Source of the DNA: Billgrantia zhangzhouensis
GTDB lineage: Bacteria > Pseudomonadota > Gammaproteobacteria > Pseudomonadales > Halomonadaceae
DNA length: 64,000 nt
Assembly (NCBI RefSeq): GCF_021404465.1
Contig: NZ_JABFTT010000003.1
Coordinates: 1-64,000 of the forward strand
Reading direction: 5' to 3'
Shown here in pieces: positions 36,373 to 44,911 of this stretch (its first letter is position 1; every line of letters begins with the position of its first letter). The translations under genes were made by a program, and so were the position numbers. Below the pieces are notes generated by a model, which was not told where the DNA came from, ran no database searches, and was given only the letters and a program-made list of their open reading frames with translations.

Positions 36373-37681
36373 TCCCATTCTCCTGACACTGTTGATGTTC
36401 GGCGCCATGTTGGCCTTGATGTTCTTCGGAGTGCCGCTGGCTTGGACCCTGATGGGTGTGGGGGTTGGCTTCGGCTACTGGATCTGGGGGCCTGACAGTC
36501 TCGGTATCATGATGCCCTCGGTCTTTGGCCTGATGAACGAGTTCATTCTAGTCGCCTTGCCTCTGTTCATCCTGATGGGGATGATCCTTGAGCGATCGGG
36601 TATTGCCGATGATCTCTTCGAAATGATCTACAAGGTCATGGGCGGGATACGCGGCGGACTGGGTATGGGGACCGTCGTGATCTGTGCCCTGATTGCCGCC
36701 ATGGTGGGTATTACCGGTGCCGCCACCGTAAGCCTGGGGTTGATCGCTTTGCCCGCCATGCTCAAGCGTGGCTACAGCAAGCAACTCTCGGCGGGTGCCA
36801 TCATGGCGGGCGGTGCGCTGGGGTTTCTCATACCGCCTTCCCTGGTCATGATTCTCTACGCCTTCCTGACCCGTGAATCGGTGGGCAAGCTGTTTGCCGC
36901 GGGCGTCATGCCTGGTTTGATGCTGGCTGCCATCTACATGCTCTACATCGGGATTCGCTGTTACCGCAACCCGACGCTGGGACCGCCCATTGAGGCCTCC
37001 GAGCGGATCGGCACGTGGGAGAAAATCGTCGCACTGAAGGCCATGATCCTGCCCGGCGCCCTAATCGCTGTGGTGTTGGGCACCATGGCAGTCGGTGTGG
37101 CCTCGCCCACTGAAGCCTCGGCGCTGGGGGCCAGTGGTGCCATGCTTTGCGCATTGGCACACGGCAAGCTCAGCGTCTCCATGCTCAACAGTGCGCTGTG
37201 CAGCACGGCACGTATCATGGGCATGCTGATGTGGATCATGATCGGCGCAGTGATCTTCTCGAAGATCTATATCGCTTTGGGGGCCGGCCAGGCGATCGTG
37301 GGCCAGATCATGGCCGCTGAACTGAGCCCTTACCTCGTGCTCAGCGTGATCCTGCTCAGCTACCTGATCCTGGGCATGTTCCTGGACGACTCGGCCATTC
37401 TATTCATCACCGTGCCGCTCTACGTGCCGATCATCAAGGCGCTGGGCTTCGATCCCATCTGGTTTGCCACGCTATTCGTGCTGGCGATGCAGAGTGCTTA
37501 CCTGACCCCACCCTTCGGCTACAACCTGTTTTACATGCGCTCGGTGGCGCCACCGGAGGTCACGACCGGCGACCTCTACCGCTCGGTGGTCCCGTTCCTG
37601 GCCATGCAGATACTCGGCATCGTGCTGCTGGTGATGTTTCCGCAGATCGCCCTGTGGCTGCCCGGCCTCATTTTCGATTAG
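36359..37681 (+). CDS. TRAP transporter large permease (DctM family)
   Basis: A 440-residue sodium-coupled transport subunit with about twelve hydrophobic segments. It includes AAMVGITGAATVSLGLIALPAMLKRGYSK and GALGFLIPPSLVMILYAF, the family's substrate and sodium-site regions, and ends in ANLxPPFG-type PPFGYNLFYMRS. Start ATG at 36359 behind CGGAGGG. The third TRAP component; the next gene starts 9 bases later. Confidence 0.93.
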   Translation: MVSIDPILLTLLMFGAMLALMFFGVPLAWTLMGVGVGFGYWIWGPDSLGIMMPSVFGLMNEFILVALPLFILMGMILERSGIADDLFEMIYKVMGGIRGGLGMGTVVICALIAAMVGITGAATVSLGLIALPAMLKRGYSKQLSAGAIMAGGALGFLIPPSLVMILYAFLTRESVGKLFAAGVMPGLMLAAIYMLYIGIRCYRNPTLGPPIEASERIGTWEKIVALKAMILPGALIAVVLGTMAVGVASPTEASALGASGAMLCALAHGKLSVSMLNSALCSTARIMGMLMWIMIGAVIFSKIYIALGAGQAIVGQIMAAELSPYLVLSVILLSYLILGMFLDDSAILFITVPLYVPIIKALGFDPIWFATLFVLAMQSAYLTPPFGYNLFYMRSVAPPEVTTGDLYRSVVPFLAMQILGIVLLVMFPQIALWLPGLIFD

Positions 37682-37689
37682 GAGGTCCC

Positions 37690-37998
37690 ATGAGGCACCA
37701 ACCGCTGTCGGCCGAACCGACACGACAGCTCGAGGACGACAAGGTCATCGTGACGCGCTGGGATTTCGCTCCTGGCGCGGAAACCGGTTGGCATCGCCAT
37801 CCCCATGACTACATCGTGATACCGCTGGTGGATGGGGTGATGCGGCTGCAGACCGCCGAGGGTTGTCACGATAGCGAGGTCAAGGCCGGCGCTACCTACC
37901 GTCGCCAGGCCGGCGTCGAGCACAACGTCATTAATGCGGGTGAGGGGCATTTTGCCTTCGTCGAGATCGAACTCAAGGCGAGCCGGGAGGAGAAATAA
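37690..37998 (+). CDS. small cupin-domain protein
   Basis: A 102-residue single-domain cupin with metal-site motif GWHRHPHDYIVIPLVDG and second motif HNVINAGEGHFAFVEIEL. Perfect GGAGG 4 bases upstream; it starts 9 bases after dctM and ends one base before the ureohydrolase start. Function unknown; it may be a sensor or an accessory enzyme for the imported compound. Confidence 0.85.
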   Translation: MRHQPLSAEPTRQLEDDKVIVTRWDFAPGAETGWHRHPHDYIVIPLVDGVMRLQTAEGCHDSEVKAGATYRRQAGVEHNVINAGEGHFAFVEIELKASREEK

Positions 37999-37999
37999 C

Positions 38000-38950
38000 A
38001 TGGCGATGTTAAATCAGCCACTGGGTGGCAACGAGATGCCCCGATTCGGCGGGCCCGCGACCATGATGCGCTTGCCGGCCCATGACAGTGCAAAGGGTCT
38101 CGATGTGGCCTTCATCGGGGTGCCGATGGACATCGCCACGTCCAATCGCCCCGGTACTCGGCTGGGGCCGCGTCAGATTCGCGACGAATCTCGCATGCTT
38201 CGGCCCTACAACATGGCAACCCGCGCCGCACCGTTCGACAGCCTTCAGGTGGGTGACATCGGCGACGTGCCGATCAATACCTTCCACCTGCCCAAGACAG
38301 TCGAGATCATCGAGCGGTTCTACGACGACTTGCTCCAGTACGCCTGCATTCCGCTGACCCTGGGTGGGGATCATCTCATCACTCTGCCAATCCTTCGCGC
38401 GATGGCAAAAAAGCACGGGCCGGTGGGATTGATCCATATCGATGCCCATGCCGACGTGAACGAGCATATGTTCGGCGAGCCGCTGGCGCACGGTACGCCA
38501 TTCCGGCGTGCCCAGGAGGAAGGCCTGCTGGCCCACGGTAAGGTGGTGCAGATCGGTCTGCGCGGCACCGGTTATGCGGCCGAAGATTTCGACTGGTGTC
38601 GTCAGCAGGGCTTTCGTGTCGTCACAGCCGAGGAGTGCTGGTATCGCTCGCTGGCGCCGCTGATGAAGGAGGTGCGTGAACAGATGGGTGATACTCCCGT
38701 CTATATCACCTTCGACATCGACGGCCTCGATCCGTCCGTGGCACCAGGCACGGGCACCGTGGAGATGGGCGGGCTGACCTCCACCCAAGGCCTCGAGATC
38801 GTGCGCGGTGCGGCGGGGCTGAATATCGTCGGGGGTGACCTGGTCGAAGTCTCGCCGCCCTATGATCCCAGCGGCAATACCGCGCTGATGGGGGCCACAC
38901 TGCTATACGAGATGCTCTGCGTACTGCCTGGCGTCCTGCGTCGTGATTGA
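38000..38950 (+). CDS. gbuA: ureohydrolase, guanidinobutyrase-like (agmatinase family)
   Basis: A 316-residue binuclear-metal ureohydrolase with all ligand motifs: GGDHLITLP, HIDAHADVNEH and TFDIDGLDPS. The N-terminus (LNQPLGGNEMPRFGG) and DSLQVGDIGDVPINTF resemble Pseudomonas 4-guanidinobutyrase or guanidinopropionase rather than agmatinase. It would cleave a guanidino acid to urea and an amino acid (4-guanidinobutyrate to GABA). This fits the neighbouring 2-ketoarginine decarboxylase and aldehyde dehydrogenase genes. GGAG precedes the ATG. It overlaps the CobW gene. Confidence 0.87.
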   Translation: MAMLNQPLGGNEMPRFGGPATMMRLPAHDSAKGLDVAFIGVPMDIATSNRPGTRLGPRQIRDESRMLRPYNMATRAAPFDSLQVGDIGDVPINTFHLPKTVEIIERFYDDLLQYACIPLTLGGDHLITLPILRAMAKKHGPVGLIHIDAHADVNEHMFGEPLAHGTPFRRAQEEGLLAHGKVVQIGLRGTGYAAEDFDWCRQQGFRVVTAEECWYRSLAPLMKEVREQMGDTPVYITFDIDGLDPSVAPGTGTVEMGGLTSTQGLEIVRGAAGLNIVGGDLVEVSPPYDPSGNTALMGATLLYEMLCVLPGVLRRD

Positions 38951-39899
38951 AGTGCGCACGCAGGACATGACCGCCGAGCTTGGTGTCACCGTGGTAGCCG
39001 GTTTTCTGGGGGCGGGCAAGACGACCTTGGTGAATCACCTGTTGCAGCATGCCGACGGTCGTCGGCTCGGGGTCATGGTCAACGACTTTGGTGAGCTCAA
39101 TATCGACGAGGCGCTGATCGACGAGCGTCGCGACGACCTGATCACTCTGAGCAATGGCTGTGTGTGCTGTAGCCTGCAGGGTGAACTCTCCGCATCCATC
39201 GAATTGATGATCAAGCGATGCGGAGGGCAGCTCGACCACCTGCTGATCGAGTGCAGTGGGGTGTCGGATCCGGAGCGGGTGGTCAATGTCCTGTACTACC
39301 CGCGCCTTCGGGCCAGGGCCCGGCTGGAGACCGTCATCACCCTGGTCGATGCAGCACTCGATCATGCCGACCTGAGCCCGGCCCTGCGGCACTTGGTGGC
39401 CTCCCAGGTCGACAATGCCGACTTGGTGGTAATCAATAAGGTCGACCTGGTGGACGAGCAGGACATCGCCCGGCTCGAGCAGGCCGTCCTACTACCTGGC
39501 TCCCGTCACGTGAGAACCACCCAGGCAGAGCTGCCGACGGATTTCGTCTTCTGGCCCACATCGAGCGAGGCGCCGACGTTTCGTCGCGTGCGGTCTGCAC
39601 CTTCTCCGGCGACGAGCATTCAAGCCCTGGGGCTTGAGACGCTCAGTTGGAAGCGCGAGGGTACCGTCGACATGAATGAGCTAAGTACTCTGCTGCATGG
39701 TATGCCCAGACAGATCCTGCGCTTCAAGGGAGTCGTCCAGCTTGACGACGGGCGCGTGCTGGCGCTGCAGCGTGCGGCGGGTAGGTTGACCAGCCGAGAG
39801 CTTGAAAACTGGTTGAAAGGCGAGAGCCAACTGGTCTTTATCGGCGAGGACTCGCCATCTCTTTGGGAATGGCTGACCCAGCGCCTGGATAGGTTGTAA
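38943..39899 (+). CDS. CobW/COG0523 GTP-binding metallochaperone
   Basis: A 318-residue GTPase: P-loop GFLGAGKTTLVNHLL, metal-binding GCVCCSLQGEL (CxCC), guanine-specificity motif NKVDL, and a C-terminal CobW domain (MPRQILRFKGVVQLDDGR). The family transfers Zn or other transition metals to client enzymes. It is coupled to the ureohydrolase gene: a GTG start at 38943 overlaps it by 8 bases, while an ATG at 38967 is an alternative. The ureohydrolase is therefore the obvious client candidate. No Zur-type site was seen. Confidence 0.9.
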   Translation: MIEVRTQDMTAELGVTVVAGFLGAGKTTLVNHLLQHADGRRLGVMVNDFGELNIDEALIDERRDDLITLSNGCVCCSLQGELSASIELMIKRCGGQLDHLLIECSGVSDPERVVNVLYYPRLRARARLETVITLVDAALDHADLSPALRHLVASQVDNADLVVINKVDLVDEQDIARLEQAVLLPGSRHVRTTQAELPTDFVFWPTSSEAPTFRRVRSAPSPATSIQALGLETLSWKREGTVDMNELSTLLHGMPRQILRFKGVVQLDDGRVLALQRAAGRLTSRELENWLKGESQLVFIGEDSPSLWEWLTQRLDRL

Positions 39900-39969
39900 T
39901 ACTCTAGTGAATCGGGTCTTTCCATCTGCGTGGTACGGTTTTCTTGAGCATCGCTGCTACCGTGCAAGC

Positions 39970-41268
39970 TCATGGCTCCTGCTCGGTCAGCATCCGCAAC
40001 ATGGCTTCGCTTGAGATCGCTTGACCGGGCTCTTCTCCCCACAGCATGCCGATGGGTACGGCGTAGCAGCCCGGCACCTTCAGCCTCAGGCAGTGGTGAC
40101 CGGTATAGATCAGCATACCGCCCTGGAAGTGCTTGCCGGCTTGATCGGCGAGTCGGGCGAGGCCAGCGGCGTCCTTGGCCTGTACGCTGGCAGCCCGCTT
40201 GACCTCAACTCCCCAGAGTTCCTGGCCGCGTTCGATGACCAGGTCGACTTCAACCTGGTCCTTGTCCCGGTAGTGGGAGAAATGCAGTTCGGGGTCGACC
40301 CAGGTGGCTTGGGCCATCAGCTGCGCCACCACATGGCTCTCCAGTAGGGCACCGAAACGCTCAGCCTGGGTCAGCCACTGGCTTGGCGCTAGTCGAGTCA
40401 GGGCGGCTGCCAGCCCAGTGTCGACAAGGTGCAGCTTGGGGCTCTTGATCAACCGCTTGGCATGGTTCCGGTGCCAGGCGGGTAGTTGCTGTATAAGGAA
40501 CAACCGCTCCAGGATGCTCAGGTATTTGGTCACCGTGCCGCGCTCCATTCCCAATTCCTTGCCAAGCGTACTCACGTTGAGCAGGTTGGCGGTCCGATAG
40601 GCCAGCAGTTCCACCAGGCGCAGCATCCCATCCTCGTCCTGTATGGAGGCAATGTCCCTTACGTCACGCTGGATGATGGCGTTGAGATACTGGCGGTACC
40701 ACTGCCGTGCTCGGTGAGGGGGGCGGCGGTTCGGCTCAGGGTAGCCGCCCTGACAGATGATCTCTGCCGCGGGGGGGAGCGGTATGGCGTCGGCGGCCAT
40801 CTTGGGAGAGAGGTTCCCTTCTATGAGTTTGGCCAACAGGGAGAATTGACTGATACGTTTTTCCTGCTCGGCCATAGGGTGCAGGTAGATCACCTCCATG
40901 CGACCGGCCAGGGAGTCTTGCGCCTTGGGTAGCAGCAGCAGGTTGGCGGAGCCGGTGAGAAGGAAACGGCCCGGTGAGCGGTCCCGATCCACCATGGATT
41001 TGATAGCCAGCAGCAGCTCTGGGGCCCGCTGGACCTCGTCCAGGGTAACGCGCTCCGGCAGGCTTTCGATGAAACCGAGCGGATCCTGCTGGGCCGCCTC
41101 CAGCAGGGTAGGGTCGTCCAGAGTGAAGTAGGCTCGCTCTGGCTCGATGCGTTTGGCAAGGGTTGTCTTGCCGACTTGCCGTGGGCCCAGCAGGCAGACT
41201 ACCGGGGTATCGGCGAGCGATTCCACGACACGGTCACGAATCAGCCGAGGTAGGTAAGACGTGGCCAT
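39970..41268 (-). CDS. AAA_14/DUF4143 ATPase
   Basis: A 432-residue protein of a widespread family of unknown function. The N-terminal AAA domain has Walker A GPRQVGKTT and Walker B VTLDEVQR with sensor LLTGSANLLLL. The middle contains a winged-helix-like part (STLGKELGMERGTVTKYLSILERL). The C-terminal DUF4143 part has the nuclease-like motif VEVDLVIERG...GVEVKRA. The ATG at 41268 has GGAG upstream; a TTG at 41274 is unlikely. A regular repeat array covers its 5' flank and even its first codons. These genes are often horizontally spread. Confidence 0.88.
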   Translation of the reverse strand: MATSYLPRLIRDRVVESLADTPVVCLLGPRQVGKTTLAKRIEPERAYFTLDDPTLLEAAQQDPLGFIESLPERVTLDEVQRAPELLLAIKSMVDRDRSPGRFLLTGSANLLLLPKAQDSLAGRMEVIYLHPMAEQEKRISQFSLLAKLIEGNLSPKMAADAIPLPPAAEIICQGGYPEPNRRPPHRARQWYRQYLNAIIQRDVRDIASIQDEDGMLRLVELLAYRTANLLNVSTLGKELGMERGTVTKYLSILERLFLIQQLPAWHRNHAKRLIKSPKLHLVDTGLAAALTRLAPSQWLTQAERFGALLESHVVAQLMAQATWVDPELHFSHYRDKDQVEVDLVIERGQELWGVEVKRAASVQAKDAAGLARLADQAGKHFQGGMLIYTGHHCLRLKVPGCYAVPIGMLWGEEPGQAISSEAMLRMLTEQEP

Positions 41269-41269
41269 G

Positions 41270-41407
41270 TCCAATCTCCAGCATCGTCCAGTTGCTGGTT
41301 ATTGTAGCGTCCAATTGCGGGCTGTGTCAGCGTCCAATTGCGGGTTAATCTTTCATCCAATTGCGGTTAATCCTTCGTCCAATTGCAGGTTGTGGCGCGT
41401 CCAAGTT
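41270..41407. repeat. iteron-like array of 22-23-bp direct repeats upstream of the DUF4143 gene
   Basis: The core TCCAATTG occurs exactly at 41310, 41333, 41356 and 41378, usually followed by CGGG or CGGTTAA. Variants stand at 41270 (TCCAATCT), 41287 (TCCAGTTG) and 41400 (TCCAAGTT). Distances are 17, 23, 23, 23, 22 and 22 bases, about two helical turns, so a bound protein would sit on one face of the DNA. It lies in the promoter region of the minus-strand ATPase gene. Confidence 0.85.
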
Positions 41408-41720
41408 GCTTCGCACCCTCTCGAAGTCGCCGCCCCGATGCAATCAGCTGTCGCCATCTTGATACTCAAGTGCTTGAAATTCTCAAAGAGTGTGGATCGT
41501 TATCCGGTCCATGAACCGTCTCCCTCCCGCGGCTGTATAAGGGATACAGCGCATCGGCAACCAGTGGCCGCATGACATGCGACTTTGATGCTGCGCTGCG
41601 CGGTTTCGATGACTTGCGCTCCGGCCAAGGCGTCGAGTGGATATCGAAGCCGGGGCGGTTGCTTGGTTGCCAAAAAATCAAACTGGATGATTGGTCGTAA
41701 TTGATCCTGTTGGGAGGGAA
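41408..41720. other. gene-poor stretch with a doubtful 42-residue frame
   Basis: About 310 bases without a supported gene. A short + strand frame at 41572-41700 (MTCDFDAALRGFDDL... to KIKLDDWS) has no ribosome site and no recognised family. It could be the tail of a decayed gene. Nothing else was found. Confidence 0.4.
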
Positions 41721-41725
41721 ATGCC

Positions 41726-41968
41726 ATGCGAATGCTATCTATCGGATTGTTGACCGGTGTATTGGCCCTGGGACTTGCTGGCTGTGGTGCCACCACCGGC
41801 GAGCGAGCGCTGAGTGGCGCCGGCCTGGGGGCAGCCGCAGGCGCCGGCACCGCCTACATGACAGGCGGCAGCGTGACCAGGGGGGCGGTGATCGGTGGAG
41901 GCCTGGGCGCTGCCGCCGGCGCGGCCACCACCCGTGATGACATCGACCTGGGACGCCGGCGTCGCTGA
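41726..41968 (+). CDS. small glycine-zipper lipoprotein
   Basis: An 80-residue protein with a lipobox LGLAGC (Cys at about 20) followed by glycine-zipper repeats (GAGLGAAAGAGTAYMTGG, then GGGLGAAAGAA) and a basic RRRR end. Such proteins (YMGG/OsmB-like) sit in the outer membrane and are often osmotically induced; the exact role is unknown. ATG at 41726 with GGGAGG at 8 bases. Confidence 0.8.
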   Translation: MRMLSIGLLTGVLALGLAGCGATTGERALSGAGLGAAAGAGTAYMTGGSVTRGAVIGGGLGAAAGAATTRDDIDLGRRRR

Positions 41969-42045
41969 TTGACGAGCGCGCGCGCTTCCCCGGAGCCGAA
42001 AGCCTCATTTCCATGATCGCCGCAGCGTCAGTTGCCTTGCTTCTG

Positions 42046-43776
42046 CTAACGCCACTCCAGGTCCACCGCGATCGGATCATGGTCCGAGGAGCGGAAGGAG
42101 TCGGGGCGGAAGTAGGGCGCTGCGTTGTCCGGCCCGTCGTAGCCGAGGAATACGGGCTCGTCGGCATTGATGTGCCACGGCCGCACCTCTACCACTGCCG
42201 CGGCCAGTTCGGGGCTTGCCAGGGCATGGTCCAGATAGCCCGACTCGCCGCGGAACACATAGCTGTAGCGTTGCTCCGGCGGCAGCTCGCGGGCCATCAG
42301 GTCGACGAGCCCTTCGCGGGTCAGGGCGAGGATCGGGTCCTCGGCGCCGTAGGCGTTGAGGTCGCCGGTCAGCAGCAGGCGTTCGTGCCCCTCGGCGGCA
42401 GCCAGGCGGTCGAGGAAGGCGTTCATGGCCTCGGATTGTTCCACCCTGCGCTGGTTCCAGCAGCCCTGGCCGCGGTCGATATCGCCGCTGGGCGGGCAGC
42501 CGGTCTTGGATTTGTAGTGGGCGGTAACGACGCCGAAGGCCGGGCCGCCGTTCAGGCTACGGAAGAAGGCCGCCAGCGGTGGTCGATGATGAGCAGGGTC
42601 GTTGTCGGCATAGAGCTCGCTCACGGCCTCTACCCGGTCCGGCCGGTAGAGCAGGGCGAGCTTGATGGCATCGCTGCCGCGGTCGGCATCTCCACCCACC
42701 GCACGATAGCGGATGCCGGTCCGCTCGCTGAGCTGCTCGACCAGATCGGCCAAGGCACGCGGATCGTTCTCCACTTCCACCAGGGCCAGGATGTCGGCCT
42801 GCAGGCCCTCGACCGCAGCGGCGAGTTTGGCCCGCTGACGCTTCAGCTCGTCGGCGTTGGCGGCGCCGCGCTGGCCCAGGCTGATGAAGTAGTTCTCCAC
42901 GTTGAAGGTCGCTACCCGTAGCCGTTCTCCCGGCGCCGGCAGCGGTTCCGGGCGCGGGTTGGCGTCCTCGAAGCGCGGCTCTAGGGTTGGGTGAAGACGG
43001 TAGGCGTCGAAGGCGTGGGTCAGTATCCCGGTCAGCCCCTCAACGGTGCTGCCGACACGGCGGGTGCCCTCCGCATCCAGGTAGGGAATGGGGCTCGGAA
43101 AGGTGCGGTAGCTGCCGTCGTCCAGCACGAGAATGTCCCGCTGCTGGGTCTCGCCGGGCGCATTCGTGGGTCGGAACAGGCGGGTGGCGGCCAGTTTCAG
43201 GGAGCCGTAGCGGGCCAGCTCGTAGTTTCCGCTGACGGTCAGCGTCTGCGGAAACGTCAGAAGCAGCCCCTTCTTGCGTGACAGCTGCTCCTCGCTGAGC
43301 GGCCAGTCGACCGCAAGCGGCTCGGGCAGTCGATCGCGGGCACAGGTCTCGATCTGCTCGACCCGCTGTAGTTGGATCTGGCCGCGGTACTCGCCGGTGC
43401 GGGCGTGGAGTTGCAGGTGTATGCCTGGAGCGATGAGCGCCCCATCGCTCGGCGTGGCGCCAGGCATGTAGACGAACAGGCCGACGGGGCCATGCTCCGT
43501 TGCCTGCTGCAAGTAGAAACCGTTCAGCCGTTCGCGGCCGAGAAATTCACCGGTCACCACGCCGTCGACGATCACCTCGCGGTCGGCGGGCAGGGCCGTG
43601 CGCTCACCAATACCCTTGATGGCGGCAAGGTTGGCGCTGGATGGCTCGGGGCAACCGGCCGCCGCCGGTAGGGCTACCAGCAGCAGGGCCAGCAACAGGC
43701 TGCCGGGGCCTGCACGGCGGGTCACGCAAGGGTGCCGGCGCTTGCCGGTAGTGCGCGGCGGGGCGGTGAGAGTCAT
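42046..43776 (-). CDS. ExeM/NucH-like extracellular endonuclease
   Basis: A 576-residue exported protein with a long basic N-region and hydrophobic signal (LLLALLLVALPAAAG, cleavage near residue 40). An OB-like N-terminal domain (VDGVVTGEF, GFYLQQATE) precedes an endonuclease/exonuclease/phosphatase domain: NVENYF, ILALVEVENDP, VTAHYKSKTG, LLTGDLNAYGAEDP and SSDHDPIAVDL hold the metal and catalytic residues. It probably degrades extracellular DNA for phosphate, nucleosides or biofilm turnover. Start with GGAG upstream. Confidence 0.88.
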   Translation of the reverse strand: MTLTAPPRTTGKRRHPCVTRRAGPGSLLLALLLVALPAAAGCPEPSSANLAAIKGIGERTALPADREVIVDGVVTGEFLGRERLNGFYLQQATEHGPVGLFVYMPGATPSDGALIAPGIHLQLHARTGEYRGQIQLQRVEQIETCARDRLPEPLAVDWPLSEEQLSRKKGLLLTFPQTLTVSGNYELARYGSLKLAATRLFRPTNAPGETQQRDILVLDDGSYRTFPSPIPYLDAEGTRRVGSTVEGLTGILTHAFDAYRLHPTLEPRFEDANPRPEPLPAPGERLRVATFNVENYFISLGQRGAANADELKRQRAKLAAAVEGLQADILALVEVENDPRALADLVEQLSERTGIRYRAVGGDADRGSDAIKLALLYRPDRVEAVSELYADNDPAHHRPPLAAFFRSLNGGPAFGVVTAHYKSKTGCPPSGDIDRGQGCWNQRRVEQSEAMNAFLDRLAAAEGHERLLLTGDLNAYGAEDPILALTREGLVDLMARELPPEQRYSYVFRGESGYLDHALASPELAAAVVEVRPWHINADEPVFLGYDGPDNAAPYFRPDSFRSSDHDPIAVDLEWR

Positions 43777-43833
43777 GCGTTCTCCAGGGTAAAGGCTGGC
43801 ACCGTCTTGGTTACCGGAGAAGAGTAACAGTAC

Positions 43834-44172
43834 TCACCCGAGCAGCATCATCACCACCCCATAGGCCGCTACGCCCGCGGCCACCGGCCAGCCCAGGGTG
43901 CGCTTGTACCACCACACGGCCAGGGTCGCCAGAACGCCGATGGCAGTGGCCAGCCAGGAGATGGCGCCGGGCGTCACCGGCATCAGCGACACACCGAAGA
44001 GGGCGGCGATCATCAGCGGGCCGAGCAGGCTCAGCCATTGGGGCATGGCCTCGAGGCCGTCGTTGCCGCCTTGGCGCTCGAGACGGCGCTGCATCCATAA
44101 CAGTGGCAGCAGGCGTATCAACAGGGTACCCAGCGCCGAGGCCAGGACGGCGATCCAGAGGGAGCTACTCAT
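43834..44172 (-). CDS. azlD: AzlD branched-chain amino acid exporter subunit
   Basis: A 112-residue membrane protein with three to four hydrophobic segments and the AzlD pattern LGTLLIRLLPLL...LLGPLMIAALFGVSL. It works with AzlC in export of branched-chain amino acids or their analogues. ATG at 44172; it overlaps azlC by 8 bases. Confidence 0.88.
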   Translation of the reverse strand: MSSSLWIAVLASALGTLLIRLLPLLWMQRRLERQGGNDGLEAMPQWLSLLGPLMIAALFGVSLMPVTPGAISWLATAIGVLATLAVWWYKRTLGWPVAAGVAAYGVVMMLLG

Positions 44173-44911
44173 GCCGCTCTCCTTGCGCGTGTTCTGTTTT
44201 TTCGCTGTGGCCGAACTTGACGAGCTGGAAGCACAGCGCGCCACAGATGGCGGCGAGGGGAATTGCCACGTTGGTCAGGCCGAGGGACGTCAGCAGCAGA
44301 GCGCTGAGGATGGTCAGGCCCAGGGCCAGGCTCCAGCGCCGCGAGGTGAAGCGCGGCGCTACCAGTACCAGGAAGAGCGCGGGTAGGGCAAAGGGCAGGA
44401 TCTCACCCATCAGGGCCCAGCGGGCGACGAGTTCACCGCCGGCCAGGGCGCCCAGCGCCGTGCCGCCGATCCAACTGAGCCAGGCCAGCAGGGCGGCACC
44501 CGTGTACCAGCCGAGGCGCTGGGCGGCGGGCAGCTGTGGCAGGCGGGCGTGGGCCAGGGCGAAGATCTGGTCGGTGAGGCCGTGCATCAGCCAGGGCCAC
44601 AGGCGGCTAGGGGGTAGCCAGGGGGCCAGGTTGGGGGCGTAGACCACATGACGCAGGTTGATCAGCAGCGTCATGGCCACCACCAGCCATAGCGGTGCTC
44701 CGGCGGCCACCATGCCGACGAACAGGAATTGCGAGGCACCGGCATAGATCAACGTCGAGATCGCCAAGGCTTCCCAGGCGCTGAAGCCGGCTTGGGTCGC
44801 GATCAGCCCGAAGGAGATGGCCACCGGCACATAGCCGCCGAGCAGCGGGATGGCCTCGCTCATGCCGGTCAGCCAGGGGCGGGTGGGCGAGGAGGCGACT
44901 TGCAGGCTCAT
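44165..44911 (-). CDS. azlC: AzlC branched-chain amino acid exporter subunit
   Basis: A 248-residue inner-membrane protein with about six to seven segments. AIPLLGGYVPVAISFGLIATQAG and LIYAGASQFLFVGM are characteristic of AzlC. Its start overlaps the regulator stop (ATGA), so regulator, azlC and azlD form one tightly coupled operon. Confidence 0.9.
   Translation of the reverse strand: MSLQVASSPTRPWLTGMSEAIPLLGGYVPVAISFGLIATQAGFSAWEALAISTLIYAGASQFLFVGMVAAGAPLWLVVAMTLLINLRHVVYAPNLAPWLPPSRLWPWLMHGLTDQIFALAHARLPQLPAAQRLGWYTGAALLAWLSWIGGTALGALAGGELVARWALMGEILPFALPALFLVLVAPRFTSRRWSLALGLTILSALLLTSLGLTNVAIPLAAICGALCFQLVKFGHSEKTEHAQGERHE

Noticed and set aside
38000..38950. Agmatinase (speB)
   Set aside because: The N-terminal block and neighbouring 2-ketoarginine/guanidinobutyraldehyde enzymes fit guanidinobutyrase better, though agmatinase activity cannot be excluded.
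41270..41407. CRISPR array
   Set aside because: The conserved core is only 8-13 bases and the intervals about 10-15 bases, far too short for CRISPR repeats and spacers; no cas genes nearby.
42013..42921. 302-residue + strand frame over the extracellular nuclease gene
   Set aside because: Shadow of the minus-strand nuclease, which has intact catalytic motifs and a signal peptide.
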